Below, in pieces: positions 1 to 11,175 of a stretch of 64,000 bases of DNA (position 1 is its first letter; each line of letters begins with the position of its first letter). A program made the position numbers and the translations under genes. The DNA is from Nemertoderma westbladi (Eukaryota; Xenacoelomorpha; Nemertodermatida; Nemertodermatidae): positions 36,156 through 100,155 of the forward strand of contig JAUCBJ010003058.1 in assembly GCA_032718475.1 (NCBI GenBank), read 5' to 3'. The notes under the pieces are model-generated. The model searched no databases, had not been told where the DNA came from, and was given only the letters and a program-made list of their open reading frames with translations.

Positions 1-140
1 AGGGAGTAAATAAATAGGATAGTTTAATAAATGGAGTGCTAAGTGAGGGTGGGACACTCCCTGCTTTATCGGTAACAGCCAAGAGAGAGGAGCCTTTGGG
101 TTGCCTCCGGGGGTTCGTGTTCCCCACGTTCACCGATTAC
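1..140 (+). repeat. 3' part of a SINE-like repeat
   Basis: The stretch shares an ordered set of motifs with the reverse complement of 35726-35970: AGGGAGTAAA, then GGTAACAGCCAAGAGAGAGG, then TGCCTCCGG. Shorter versions of the same tail (AGAGGAGCC followed by GCCTCCGG) occur near 41780, and a partial one near 56590. No tRNA-like promoter is present in this copy, so it is read as a truncated 3' portion cut by the window edge. It lies in the intron upstream of the hydrolase exon. Confidence 0.5.
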
Positions 141-332
141 TTTGCTTTCCTTTTCTAAAAAAGTTATTTAAAGTGTTATTCATTAAAATCGAAAACATTA
201 CGATATGGGAATTAAACAATCTATATGATAATGATAAATTTCAAGTCCACTTTTACCACAAAGTTCCTATTTAATTTAGCCATCTGATTCCATTCTCAGT
301 TTTTACAGCTCAATTTACATCTGTTACTACAG

Positions 333-1092
333 GGATCATTCAGGTGGGAACAATTTCCTCAAGAATAATGCCTCTACCAGCAATGTGCCAATCTACTGTG
401 GTGAGAAATGCGAATATGTAACCAACATGCTGAAAGACGGCCAGGAAATCGTCGTGGGTAATCTCACGTTTGTCGCCCTGCTTACCCCAGCACACACGCA
501 GGGCTCCATGTGCTACTTGGTGAGACCATCTGAAAGCGATGAACAACAAATCCCGGTTCTATTCACCGGCGATACCTTGTTCGTAGGCGGTTGCGGAAAG
601 TTCCTGGAGGGTTTCGGAACGGCCCAGCAGATGAACCACTCACTCAATGTAATCATAGCGGGTCTACAACCAGAAACCCGGATTTTCCCAGGCCACGAGT
701 TCACTCTCAACAATATAAAATTCGCTTCGCTGGTGGAACCTAACAACCACGACGTGGCACGGAAGTTAATGTTCGCTAAGTCGCATCTGTTGCAGGGCTC
801 GAAGGATCCGTTCTACCCGGTTTCAAACGCGGCTACAATCGCCGATGAGATGCGATACAATCCCTTCATGCGGGTCAAAGAGGAAGTCGTGTTACGTCAT
901 TGTGGTACAGACGACCCAATCAAGGCGTTGCAAGTTCTTAGGGCCCAGAAAGATTTCTTCAATAAAGAAGGTTTCATACCATCAGGTGAAGAGTTACGGG
1001 ATAACTTGGTTGATACCGGCACCATAATAGCGAAACCTTACAGCATGATGGCACGTGTCAAGTCTGATAGGAAACATACGGCGTTTAATTGA
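333..1092 (+). CDS. HAGH-like: Hydroxyacylglutathione hydrolase (glyoxalase II) family, last exon
   Basis: This is the terminal coding exon of a metallo-beta-lactamase-fold thioesterase that, in characterised members, hydrolyses S-D-lactoylglutathione to lactate and glutathione. A splice acceptor (CTACAG) ends at 332. The exon opens in frame with DHSGGN, the second half of the THxHxDH metal motif; the first half must lie in an exon left of the window. Further metal ligands are visible: His in TPAHTQG, Asp in FTGDTLF and His in FPGHE. RYNPFMR is the family motif near the C-terminus. The pattern VEPNN...YNPFMR...DP resembles HAGH more than PNKD. About 35 residues follow the usual end of the family, a mild oddity. 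The stop is TGA at 1090-1092. All visible motif residues are intact, so the gene looks functional. The neighbouring cyclase exons are on the opposite strand. Confidence 0.92.
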
Positions 1093-1280
1093 TACTGATA
1101 ATATAAATAATTATTGCACATTTTCATTACAAACACCTAAGTAACCAAACCATCCTGTCTAAAATAATGTTTAAGTATACAGTATAGAAGTTTAGTATTA
1201 TTCAATATTCAATTCAAGTATATTTAAAATTCCTTTAAGTTTAGTGGAAACTGACATATCATTGGGAAAATATGCTACAA

Positions 1281-1820
1281 TAGGGTTGGTGCGCGAAAAA
1301 ATTGTTGGGCTAGAAACAATCGAATAAAGGGTAACAAGGTGCCCTGAATCGAGTGGCGTGTGCGTGTGCTATGATAAATCTCTTATCTTGGTTTCTATGG
1401 ATAGTAATTTTCGATCAATTCAAATACATATTATAATTATCAATATTCTTTCAATTATCAATATTCCTTCTTATTAATTTAATTAATTGTAATGTAAAAA
1501 GACGCGCAAGACGCTTTCAATTGATATAAGCCACGTGTGAAATGATATAAATTTAATATGTATTTGAATGGATCGAAAATCTCTATCCATAGAAACCAAT
1601 ATAAGTAATTATTAATTTCTTGTCGTGACGTCAAATCTGTAGCAGCCAATCAGAACTGATTTTCAAAATTGGCTTCCCGCTCATACTTAAACCCGCCATT
1701 TCGACCGTTTCCTCGTGTTTTTACAAAAACACACCCCGCGTCACGATTCAGGGCACCTTGTTACCCCTTATTTAATTGTTTTTAGCCCAACAATTTTATT
1801 TTATTCGTCCACCAACCCTA
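1281..1820. mobile_element. Foldback MITE with nested inverted repeats
   Basis: The ends are inverted copies: TAGGGTTGGTG at the left matches the complement of CACCAACCCTA at the right, and the match continues through TTGTTGGGCTA and GGTAACAAGGTGCCCTGAATCG for about 75 bp. A second inverted pair lies inside, around TTTCTATGGATAG (about 1390-1430) and CTATCCATAGAAACC (about 1586-1600). The outer dinucleotide is TA on both sides, compatible with a TA target duplication (Tc1/mariner-like), but TA could instead be part of the repeat. There is no coding capacity. The right arm carries an extra CpG-containing segment absent from the left. Confidence 0.75.
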
Positions 1821-3220
1821 TTTAACCGAATATAAATGATATTTAAATAGTTATTTCAGGTTTCACATTTCAGCAGTTCCTCCAATTATGGCTGCCATTA
1901 TGCCATGGTAATAATATATACATTATGCAGGGCAATTAGTTTGTTTTTTAATTAATAAATTAATTTTTGGGGCAATTACTCTGTTTCATCAATACGTTTG
2001 GGCGTTTGGTGGCCTTCAAAATGATAATAGTTTCATAATAGTAAAAAATAATAGTAAAATAATGAAAATAGTTTCAACCCTTTGACTCTTTAGACTCTTT
2101 TACCAGAAATCATATTAATCTACACTGTTACATCAATAAATCTTTTAAACAGCTGTACAAACACAACGAACTACGACAAAATAATAGTAAGTATGGGGTC
2201 GCCTTTAAACAATCACGACGGTTCCTTATTAGTGAGAAAATGCAGCTGAGAATGACAATAAAGTTCTGGAAACAACGAATTTGCATCGACACTCCTGCAG
2301 CTGCAGAACCTCAATACGAGCTTAAAAACACCCAGATATATTCGGCATTGCTGTTGTAATATTGTAGACAAGTAAATGCGCCGGTTTGACCGGATGTGAT
2401 CTTGTTATATGTCATTAGCAATTATTTTTCTTTGTAAGCAGAATGGCGAAAATCTTTTCATACAGAAATTGGTCAACACTAAATGTTTTGTTATAGTACA
2501 AACACTTCACCAAATGGCAATAACATAACAATGTCCAACACATCACGCCTGTATTACAAATAATAATTCAGTTACCTTTTATCATTTATTTTGAGGTGTG
2601 GTTAATGGTTGTCTTCCACTATACGTCGCCATAAAACCCAAGATTATCCAAGGTGAAAAATCCTCAAATCCAGCATAAAGTAATTCAAAGTTTGTCATTG
2701 AAAATAATAATGCATTGTGTATCTATCAATCAGATGTGTAACTCAATACTAAACTAAATGTTGCGGCTATTCATCACCTGTCTTTGTAATACAATAAATA
2801 ACAGCATGCGTTTCGCACTGAAATATTTAAATGATAGATAGCTCAAGGGCACTTTAGCCTATTTAGCTGAAGGTCTTTTTAATTTGGCTACCACGCCTTC
2901 AATCAACACTTCATATTGTATTTTTTGTGTCACTTTTATCACCTTATACTTCCCGACATTTTAATGAACAACTTATTCTAATGAGGTTATTTGATATGCT
3001 TAAACTCACTTTTTTGTCACTTCATGTTGTACTAAGGGGAAATCCATGGGTTATTTCCCAGAGTTAGTGTTTCTAATTATTGTTATCATTTCAGTGTAGG
3101 CTAGTAACAACGTTGAGGGCTATTATTCTGTGTTTGGTCTGTTTGGTGGCCTTCAAAATGAACGATTAGAATAGGGATTTTTTCTAGTATGTTTAGCATA
3201 CTTTAAATAATTTTCCAATG
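1821..3220. other. AT-rich non-coding stretch
   Basis: No exon with splice sites and no recognisable element is seen. The only internal similarity noted is the phrase GGTGGCCTTCAAAATGA, which occurs near 2011 and again near 3148. Confidence 0.5.
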
Positions 3221-3224
3221 GCAA

Positions 3225-3300
3225 TGGTGCTTACATTGGCCCATGATAGCGGTACTACTTACATTAACATGACAGTGTAACCTACGTTGGCCCATGACAA
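3225..3300. repeat. Short dispersed repeat, copy 1
   Basis: The phrases CTTACATTGGCCCATGA, ACTACTTACAT and CAGTGT recur in the same order near 4360-4425 (CTTACATTGTCCCATGA, ACTACTTACAT, CAGTGT). This is a diverged pair about 1.13 kb apart. Its class is unknown. Confidence 0.4.
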
Positions 3301-3554
3301 AGGACAGGGGTATTTTTTATTATTATATATTATAGAAATCGTTACCTATTAAATATCAAAGATAAAGCTCCACAGTACATAGGTGACCAAATGAGATAGA
3401 AACTATAACAACCACAAAAATAATCTACTGTACCATAACACCGTAGATTAACTCAACAAGAACAATGATAATTTGATGTAAGATAATGTAAGATATCACC
3501 AAGATATCATAACATGTATGATATGATATCATCAATGTATGAGTAGATATATCA

Positions 3555-3760
3555 GCACAGACAATAATGACAAGTAAATAACATGTAAGATATCACAAAT
3601 GACAATAATGACAAATAGATAACATGTAAGATATCACAAATGACAATAATGGCAAATAGATAACATGTAAGATATCACAAATGACAATAATGACAAATCG
3701 ATAACATGTAAGATATCACAAATGACATTAATCACAAGTAGATAACAAGTACCAAACAAA
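3555..3760. repeat. 41-bp minisatellite, about 4.5 copies
   Basis: The marker GACA(A/T)TAAT occurs at 3560, 3601, 3642, 3683 and 3724, exactly 41 bp apart. Each unit contains AACATGTAAGATATCACAAA. The copies are nearly identical, and the region before the array (3470-3550) has partial units. Confidence 0.85.
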
Positions 3761-4841
3761 GCAAATACTACAATGATACTAATATCAAGTAGACAATATA
3801 AGATAAAGCAATTATGTTTTTACATTTTTATAATCTTATTATTTAAAAATAGAACATTAATTTTATTCTAATTATTATCACCAAACACAGCAATAATGAT
3901 ACAAGCGGATGACAAAAAATTATAAATGAAACTCAGTCGGAAATAACATAAACATGAAGCATGACAAAAACACAATACATGCAGCCAATCAAAGAATCAA
4001 CTACTAATGAATTGTAATAGAGGAAAAATCAATGCATGATTAAAGAACGGAGTTACAGGTTACAACAAAAATAATTAAGATTATGGTAAATACATACAAC
4101 ACAATCAGAGTAAAACAGCTGATAGCGGCATAGCAATACATTACAATAAAACATAATGCATTTTTGGTTACAGTCATACGTGAAGCGCACACAAACAAAG
4201 AACCAGAACAAAATAAATAAGGTAAAGAGTGTCTCAGATACATGGGATGAATGGATTAATGTCAGAACAAAAAGGGATATGTGAGTTAACATTTTGAATG
4301 CATCACTTGATCTCTTAGATACGCGTACAGGATCGTTTAGGGTGTCATCTTATTATGGTACTTACATTGTCCCATGACATGGCACTACTTACATGGCAGT
4401 GTTACTTACATTGTCCCAAGTTAGAGGTATCATAGGTCGAGTCATTGAGAACACATCATCAATGGGTTGTCCAAGAATATCAGGTAATATTTGACCCAGC
4501 GCTGGACCTTGGTGGCTAATTGTAAGATTCCTGTTTAGGGAAATTTGTTGCAATTAACAATTAGTAATAAATTAGATGCGCTAAGACCTATCTCCCTCAT
4601 TCATACAATTTCATATATTCTGTATTATGTAGGTTCAGATTGTTACTTTAGCTCTAACGAATTACCAAGGGCAGAAATCAATATACAATTAGTATCTTTA
4701 GATGAATCGATAAGTCAAATAATTATTTAATTTGAAGTGATAAATAAACATTTCTACATCAGTTTTAAAACGCATACTGTATAACATATTATTAGGTAGA
4801 TACCATGTTTATACAATAAGTCACTTATTTTCATCGTTTAA

Positions 4842-5125
4842 TGTCCAGTAACCTTAACCGTGTCCATTTAAATATTGAGTATCCGTAACACTGTGTCCAT
4901 TTATATGACCATTATCCTTAACAGTGTCCATTTAAATATCGAGTATCCGTAACTGTGTCCATTTATATGACCATTATCCTTAACAGTGTCCATTTAAATA
5001 TCGAGTAACCGTAACTGTGTCCATTTATATGACCATTATTCTTAACAGTGTCCATTTATATGACCATTATCCTTAACAGTGTCCATTTAAATGACCATTA
5101 TCCTTAACAGTGTCCATTTAAATCT
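4842..5125. repeat. 31-bp minisatellite with alternating unit types
   Basis: Units begin GTGTCCATTTA and are 31 bp long. Two types alternate in the first part: one reads ATATGACCATTATCCTTAACA after the shared start, the other ATATCGAGTATCCGTAACT. This gives a 62-bp higher-order period. The last three or four units are all of the first type. About nine copies are present, with degraded ones on both sides. Confidence 0.85.
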
Positions 5126-5234
5126 ATAGTATATATCAGTGACGGTAACAGTTTCTCTTTAAATGTTCAGTGTCCGTAACTGTGACCTTGGAGCCTATTC
5201 TGGTGCTTAGAAGGATGCTTCAGTTATCAACATA

Positions 5235-5741
5235 GAAACTTTGTTGTCTTATTTAAAGGCTTCGATTCACTCTCACAACTAAGTATGTTCAGCATACTTG
5301 CAGCATATGGGATTCCTGAGAAAATCATCATCAGATCAGATCATTATCGATAGTTCCACCACATTTGTATCTACTGATGATGGTGACACATATCCATACA
5401 AACTCTTAAGGGGAGTTCTTCAGTGTGACACACTTGCACCGTTGTTATTCGTAATAATGGTTGATTATGTTATATGGATGTCCTTATACCATCTTAATAA
5501 TGATGGGGTGATGGTAACGCCACCTACTGGCACAAGAAGTAGAGGAAATCCAGCAAAGTACCTTACTGATCTAGACTTGGCTGATGACTTAGGGGTATTG
5601 TCAGAATCACTAGAGGGAGCCCAACGGCTCCTCTGCACATTGGAGCAGGCTGCTTCTAGTGTTGGTCTTTTTTTAAACTCAAAGAAGACCACAATTTCGA
5701 CAGTGAACTTTTACAGCCCTTTCTTATTTCTCAAACGTTAA
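5235..5741 (+). pseudogene. LINE reverse transcriptase fragment (family B)
   Basis: A reverse-transcriptase palm fragment of a non-LTR retrotransposon. Visible motifs are MFSILAAYGIPE, GVLQCDTLAPLLFVIM and the catalytic box region YLTDLDLADDLGVL, followed by a primer-grip-like segment ending GLFLNSKKT. The box reads LADD where relatives in this window have FADD. The frame breaks near 5330 and the 5' and 3' parts are missing. The same family recurs at 10395-10850, 47481-48722 and 53240-55925. Confidence 0.8.
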
Positions 5742-5957
5742 GTTAGCATTATAAGTTAAGTTAAGTTAAAGTATAATCAATTAAATTGATATCAGTAAAA
5801 TAAAGTAAAATTGCATAGCACATATTGCAAGATTAAAACAGAGTGTAAGCGGATTCAATTCCCTACATTACCCACCCAAAATGGGACCAGCGGCATTTTA
5901 CCAACATAGTTGTCGATGCGAGATTACCAATAAATAATCTCGCCTCATAACCAACTC

Positions 5958-5975
5958 GGGGGGGGGGGGGGGGGG
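5958..5975. repeat. Poly(G) tract, 18 bases
   Basis: An uninterrupted G run. Several other long G or C runs occur in this window (14385, 21837, 38430, 41301, 59735, 63057). Confidence 0.9.
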
Positions 5976-8300
5976 ACACACGCCCTAAGCTACAGAGAGA
6001 GGTGAGAGGTCAAACCACGTCAGATGGACAACCTAGCTAGCGAGGCTAGCACCAGGGGGTAACACCTACAGGGAGTGGCGAAGTGACAATTAATATATAA
6101 GCCAATAGCGGGCAGGGAAGCACGTGGGGAAGGACAGGAGGGCATCCATTGGGTACCAAGGGCCACAGTAGTGTAGAGCTGAAACCAATATGTATCAATC
6201 ATATAGTTACTCTAGTTACTGATTTACCGGTCAGTTGATTATCACACAGTTGCGGACCGGCATAGTTTTGACCGTCATTTCATATGGTAATTTATATTAC
6301 TATACTGTTGCTGTCTTCATTTGTATTACAATCTATATTGTCATTTATATTCGACTGTGCTAGTATCACTGGAATTATTAATACTGAGAAACAAACTCTA
6401 TTATTTTCCCCAACGGCCTTCAGCCAAAGATATAAGCCCAGCAGCCCAGCAGCCAAGTGACGCGTACAATCTTACCCGGTCGGGATCTCAGAGTCGATCC
6501 CGTCACACAGAGTCTGATTATTCCTTCAAGTATTATTACATACAGTCGTGCAGACGATCCAATTTAAATCAAAATTTAAATCAAAATTTAAAAATCAATT
6601 TAATTGATATGGTATAAATTTCGAACTTGTAATGGAGCTCCAGCTATATTGTAAAATACTTCTATGTAGAGACATGTAGCAGCAGTCGTAGTCAGTTGAT
6701 AAAATAAGGAAGATAACGACAAATAATTAAGTAAAAACTATGTAATGTAAAAGTTGCGTGCTCTATGGTCTCAGATTATGGGATAAAGTTCAGGATTCGA
6801 CGGTGCTTAGCAGTAAAGGATCCGGCCACATGCTGGTAACAATTGGCTATTAAGGATGCCGCCGATTTTTCTGTGTGAGTGAGGTTTCCTGGTTGAAGGC
6901 GGTTCTTTAATAACTGGTTCACGCAGTAAGGGGAGCAGAGTAAGAGCAGAGTTGGAAGGGGATAATAGGGCGTTGCCTTTTTGTAGGTGCTACCTAAACC
7001 GGTGTAGTCCGTATTGTTTGATGTTTGTATTGACCCTTAATGGTTGCACTGAGATTGTTAGTTCTTACCTGCTGATAACAATAGCAAAGGGGAACAGTCC
7101 AACGAACGATCGGCCGCTCATATGTACATCACCCATGTTTACTTTGGATGAAGGACGTCGTGGGGGCTTGTATGAGGAGTTGTTAAACTTTAATCTGAAC
7201 CGAACAAGAACTGAAACAAATAATTGTTAACCTTCAATTGATATATATATATTCAGTAATCTGCAATCAATAAGTCAATTTGTGCCCTTCTATCAAAGGA
7301 ATCTGCAGAAAGATTATGGGTGTAAGTCATCCACCCTGGTCTCAGCTATGGATGCACGATCCTCTGCGATCCGAGTAAAGTCGATAATCTAGATAATTTT
7401 TAGAAGTATCTGAAACTGCGGTGCACACTAAGTAAATGCAAATCAAGATCTCCCATACTCGCGAAAAACGATGGCAAATCAGAAAAAAAACGATGGTATA
7501 TCTTTACATCAGTTGAACTGCTAGCGTCCACACTCGGCAGTTGAACTGCTATCGAATGTTTACCATCACCATGGTATCAAGCAAGTGCTCGCGTCCAACT
7601 GAACAGTTATCCTATTCTGCCATTCCGGTTCGTTACCAACTATTTAATATTAATATTATAAACTTTCAAGAACTCTATAAAGGGGTAAACGTATATTTTA
7701 CATTGTAGGCTACCCCGGATTTTAATAATATTTAACTTATAATTTATTTTAACTAAATAATTAATTAATAGTTCTGTATCAAAAAGTGTCCTAATTCATA
7801 TTTTTCAGTAATAAGACCTTATAATGAGCTCAAAAAACTGATTTGAAATTTTGAAAAGTGAAAGTTAATGCTCAGTCAATTTCGCAAACCATATTATGAT
7901 AGTGTACAAATTTTTTTTTAAATTTTGTAAAAAAAAGTTTTATCTCGAAAAGTAAAGTTAATTAATATCAGCTAAAGAAAGAGGAAAATGATATGATATG
8001 ATATGATAGATCTGAAGGAAGGGCAAAATCGAACACTTAGATGACACAAAATAAATTTATTTAAGATTATGTAATATTGAACTCTGCGCCCCAACAACAA
8101 GAATGAGAATACTCCAAATGGTGATCTAAAATAAATTTACCAAAGAATAAATGAATGTACAACAGAAAGAAATCAAAATATTGATTCGGGATATTAATTT
8201 CGGGATGATATACTTTTCTATCGCGATATTCTATATCGACATGTTTTTTACTATTAATAGTAGGTTGATATTAAAGCAAATATAATGGACAATTATTCAA
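5976..8300. other. Non-coding stretch downstream of the cyclase exons
   Basis: The remaining exons of the minus-strand cyclase should lie at or beyond this stretch, but none could be recognised. Short open frames here (around 6020-6202, 6321-6617 and 6952-7230) have no family features. A small tandem of AATTTAAATCAA lies at about 6555-6595 and an ATATG run at about 7988-8006. Confidence 0.5.
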
Positions 8301-8305
8301 AATTG

Positions 8306-8415
8306 GGCTAGGCTGCAGCATTTAAAGCACTGTGCTCAAACAGTGCTGCCCCATCAAGGGATCGAACCAGGGCCCCCTAATTGGAAGCCTAGGAATGTCA
8401 CCACTAGAGCAAACA
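8306..8415 (-). mobile_element. tRNA-derived SINE, copy 1
   Basis: On the minus strand a tRNA-like head carries an A-box-like CTCTAGTGGT and a B box GGTTCGATCCC. A body with GGGGCAGCACTGTTTGAGCA and CTGCAGCCTAGCCC follows. A second copy of the same layout lies at 61943-62050. This copy sits just 28 bp beyond the splice donor of cyclase exon 3. Confidence 0.75.
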
Positions 8416-8442
8416 TAAGTAATAATGAGCTATAAAACTTAC

Positions 8443-8633
8443 CTGTGTCATCCATTATAGTTTCTGACAGAACTGTGATTTCTACTTCGGTATGAAATAA
8501 ACTAGTCGAAATCTCTCGAATCTGTCCGATAACATAATTCCTGAATCCTTTACGTTTACTGCGATAATTTAATGTCAATCCTGTCCGATCTTCATCAGTG
8601 ACAATGAATGACACTCTTCTCATTTGGGGATAA
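8443..8633 (-). CDS. Atypical soluble guanylyl cyclase, HNOB domain, exon 3
   Basis: This exon encodes the C-terminal part of a heme-NO/O2-binding domain. On the minus strand the acceptor is TTTTAG at 8634-8635 and the donor GTAAGT begins at 8442. The incoming phase matches exon 2: the split codon gives Ser, producing FSYPQM, which corresponds to the conserved SYP.M stretch. The heme-propionate motif Y-x-S-x-R is present as YRSKR (about residues 133-137, against 135-139 in mammalian beta 1). GFRNYVIGQIREIS follows and, by recall, resembles Drosophila Gyc-88E more than classical alpha or beta chains. The exon ends in phase 1, so at least one more exon is needed. None was identified down to 1093, and the neighbour at 333-1092 is on the other strand. 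Confidence 0.88.
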
Positions 8634-8810
8634 CTAAAATGATATAATACAAACCAATTTACAATGATAAAAAGGTCATTGTTACTTAATTGGCCATAAT
8701 AATGAATTGGAGGTTGGAATATGGTTGGGTTAATTTATGGACTCATACGTCATTGAATTTATATTTTTGTACAGTAAAATTTACAAAGAGCTATATTCCG
8801 GTGTACGGAC

Positions 8811-8955
8811 AATTGCGACCCGGACAATTGCGACCCGGACAATTGGGACCCGGACAATTGGGACCTGGACAATTCCGACCCGGACAATTCCGACCCGGAC
8901 AATTCCGATCCGGACATCTCCGACCCGGACAATTCCGACGCGGACAATTCCAACC
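8811..8955 (+). repeat. 15-bp tandem array, forward arm
   Basis: About nine or ten copies of a 15-bp unit, ACCCGGACAATTCCG, with variants carrying TTGCG or TTGGG. The array at 9325-9527 carries the same unit in the opposite orientation, so the two can pair as arms of a foldback structure. The open frames reading TRTIP repeats are by-products of a unit length divisible by three. Confidence 0.9.
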
Positions 8956-9324
8956 CATTCAGACATCGAATGAAATTTTCATGGGTCGGAATTCTCCGGA
9001 TCCATCATAGGACATTTCCGATCCAAATAATTAATAATAATTATACATTATAAGTGATAGAAACTGCACAAATTATAATAGTGGCTGTATAAATAAATGT
9101 AAAAATGTCATCAATTATGTTATAAATAAGTTAGCTTATATTTATGGATATAATAATACAGGCCCTACTGGTTATTAATAGCTATACACCGCCTACCGGT
9201 AGGTAATGCAGTAGGCCTATCTGGCTGTCAGGCTGTCATTTCCACCTATTGTTTACGTGGTATCCAATGACCGCGTTATAAGTAATGTCCCCTTAGTGGA
9301 CATTACTTAACGCCGTCATGGGTT

Positions 9325-9527
9325 GTCCGGGTTGGAATTGTCCGGGTCGCAATTTTCCGAGTTGGAATTGTCCGGGTCGGAATTGTCCGGGTCGGAATTT
9401 TCCGGGTCGGAATTATCAGGGTCGGAATAGTCCGGGTCGGAATTGTCCGGGTTGGAATTGTCCGGGTCGCAATTGTCCTGGTCGGAATTGTCCGGGTCAC
9501 AATTGTCCTGGTCGGAATTGTCCTAAC
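9325..9527 (-). repeat. 15-bp tandem array, inverted arm
   Basis: About thirteen copies of the complement of the unit at 8811-8955 (GGGTCGGAATTGTCC on the plus strand). The spacer between the arms is about 370 bp and holds one further partial pair near 8975-9020. No clear target-site duplication flanks the pair. This resembles Drosophila foldback elements, whose arms are made of short tandem repeats; the element class is inferred. It lies in the intron between cyclase exons 2 and 3. Confidence 0.88.
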
Positions 9528-9833
9528 TTGATATATTTCCAAGGAGTGGCTGATTAACTACCTAATTATTATAAATTAAATTGATTATTTTTACAAAACC
9601 CCAAACGAAAAAATAAAGCCATTATTATCTATCCGAACTAACCCAAATCCAATCTAATTTATATATAATATAAACTGGATAAATGTTATTCTTACTGCAT
9701 ATAAATAACCCTATCGATAAAACGGGTTTAAATAAAATATTCTGACATCACTTAGTCATTCTGACATCCTCCTTAACTACCAGTACTAAATACTACCTAA
9801 ACTGTATTCGAGTATTCAAAAAATACACATTAC

Positions 9834-10042
9834 CTGAATCGAAAGAACTCGTGGAGATTATCCAAACCATTAAAAAACTCAGCCAAGTTTCTCCCAAGTA
9901 CGCGAATCATTTTATCATATCCATATGTTGAAAGAAAACGGACAAAGTCCTTCCCAAATTGTTCTATAATTGCATCTGGAGGTTGATTTAAAACAATAGA
10001 TGCCGCCTGGACCAATCTTGGGATGTATGTTTCACTGTAGAC
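9834..10042 (-). CDS. Atypical soluble guanylyl cyclase, HNOB domain, exon 2
   Basis: This exon encodes the core of the heme-binding domain of a cytosolic gas-sensing guanylyl cyclase. On the minus strand the acceptor is TTCCAG at 10043-10044 and the donor GTAATG begins at 9833. It starts in phase 0, fitting either first exon (34323-34442 or 36807-36926). Recognisable blocks are LVQAASIVLN, FVRFLSTYGYDKM, VLGRNLAEFF and NGLDNLHEFF. The His in LDNLH falls at residue 104, equivalent to the proximal heme ligand His105 of mammalian beta 1. No stop or frameshift is present. Together with exon 3 this gives a continuous domain with its heme ligands kept, which argues for a functional or recently functional gene. 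Confidence 0.92.
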
Positions 10043-10394
10043 CTGGAAAAAATGAAAACCATTGTAGTAATACAAATTACCCAGTGCAAAAGTACTTTTT
10101 GACGGCATTATTGTATTGCTGACAAATAAAAGGCAATGTAATCTTCTATCCATGCACCTGTTAAACAGTCACCAGAAAAAAATGATGCAGTAGTTGGCGC
10201 CTCCCTGCCTAAGGTGGAAATACTACATTCTTGATTTACATCGTGCCTGTTTCAATTTCATTTATTTGCAATTGCTTAAAAGCTTAAAAGGGCGACTTAA
10301 CACAAACACACACATGGCATTTATTATCAAAGGGTAACATAACATACCTATTACATACGGCAAGTACATAGATAATACCGACTGTCACAAGAAA

Positions 10395-10850
10395 TCGAGG
10401 AAATTTCTACCAAGTACCTTACAGATCTAGCCTTTGCTGAATACTTAGGAGCACTGTCAAAATCACCAGATGGAGCCCACAGGCTCCTCCGCTCAATGGG
10501 ACAACTAGTGTTGGTATTTTTGTAAAAATTCCAAAATTTTGACAGTGAACTTTGACGGCCCTCAGGAAATGCCTGATTCTATGAGCATAATCTCTAAGGA
10601 TGGCTTGCTTAAGCATGTGGATAACTTTCGCTACTTGGATCATGGATCCCGAAGTCAGATAAATACCTTTGGATACATAATGAGAAGCCATTGGTTGCAT
10701 TGAATGAGCTACATATAATTTGGAAGTCCCATAAAATAAAACTGAATCTCAAGGTTCGATTATTTAAGGCAGCACTGTGTAACCTATAAGAGAGTCTATC
10801 CTGGGCTTTAACAGCAGAAGACGCCAAATATCAGGATGGCACTTATTACT
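10395..10850 (+). pseudogene. Decayed LINE reverse transcriptase fragment (family B)
   Basis: A plus-strand remnant reads KYLTDLAFAEYLGALS, then a segment matching the RT connection region, with frameshifts. FADD has become FAEY, so the catalytic aspartates are lost. It parallels the fragments at 5500-5700 and 55070-55450. Confidence 0.7.
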
Positions 10851-11089
10851 CTTTTTTTTCAAGCCAGCCTAGCATCTCAATGTGCACCTTAGGCATAGGC
10901 ATAGGCAGCTTAGAGGCCAATTAGAGGCATTAGAAGTGTGTTTGGCTGTAATGATAAAATATCAACGAAATTAGATGGCCTCTGTAAATTTGATGTCCAC
11001 ACTGACCTCTTACCTCATATATCTATCTTTAACAGAGAAATATTAAAATGATGTGGGGCGAGTCAAAACTGCGAGCCATCAGCGAACCG

Positions 11090-11175
11090 TTATAATTATA
11101 CTATGGCCGTTTTCTAAAAGTACGTGTGTGTGTCTGTCGGAAGCCAAGATATAACTAGCCATAGTATAATTATAA
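11090..11175. repeat. 86-bp hairpin with perfect 18-bp inverted ends
   Basis: TTATAATTATACTATGGC at 11090-11107 is the exact complement of GCCATAGTATAATTATAA at 11158-11175. The loop is about 50 bp and contains GTGTGTGTCTGTC. It abuts the retroelement fragment that follows, and may be a very short MITE. Confidence 0.8.

Noticed and set aside
7350-7430. Possible second HNOB exon 3 remnant (minus-strand LDYRLYSDRRG)
   Set aside because: It resembles the YxSxR region, but the match is about ten residues with a two-residue insertion, followed by a stop, without supporting splice sites. Probably chance.
8690-9557. Repeat proteins (TRTIP, GRNCPG-type) from the 15-bp arrays
   Set aside because: The open frames exist in several phases and on both strands because the unit length is divisible by three. 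There are no splice sites or flanking coding signal.
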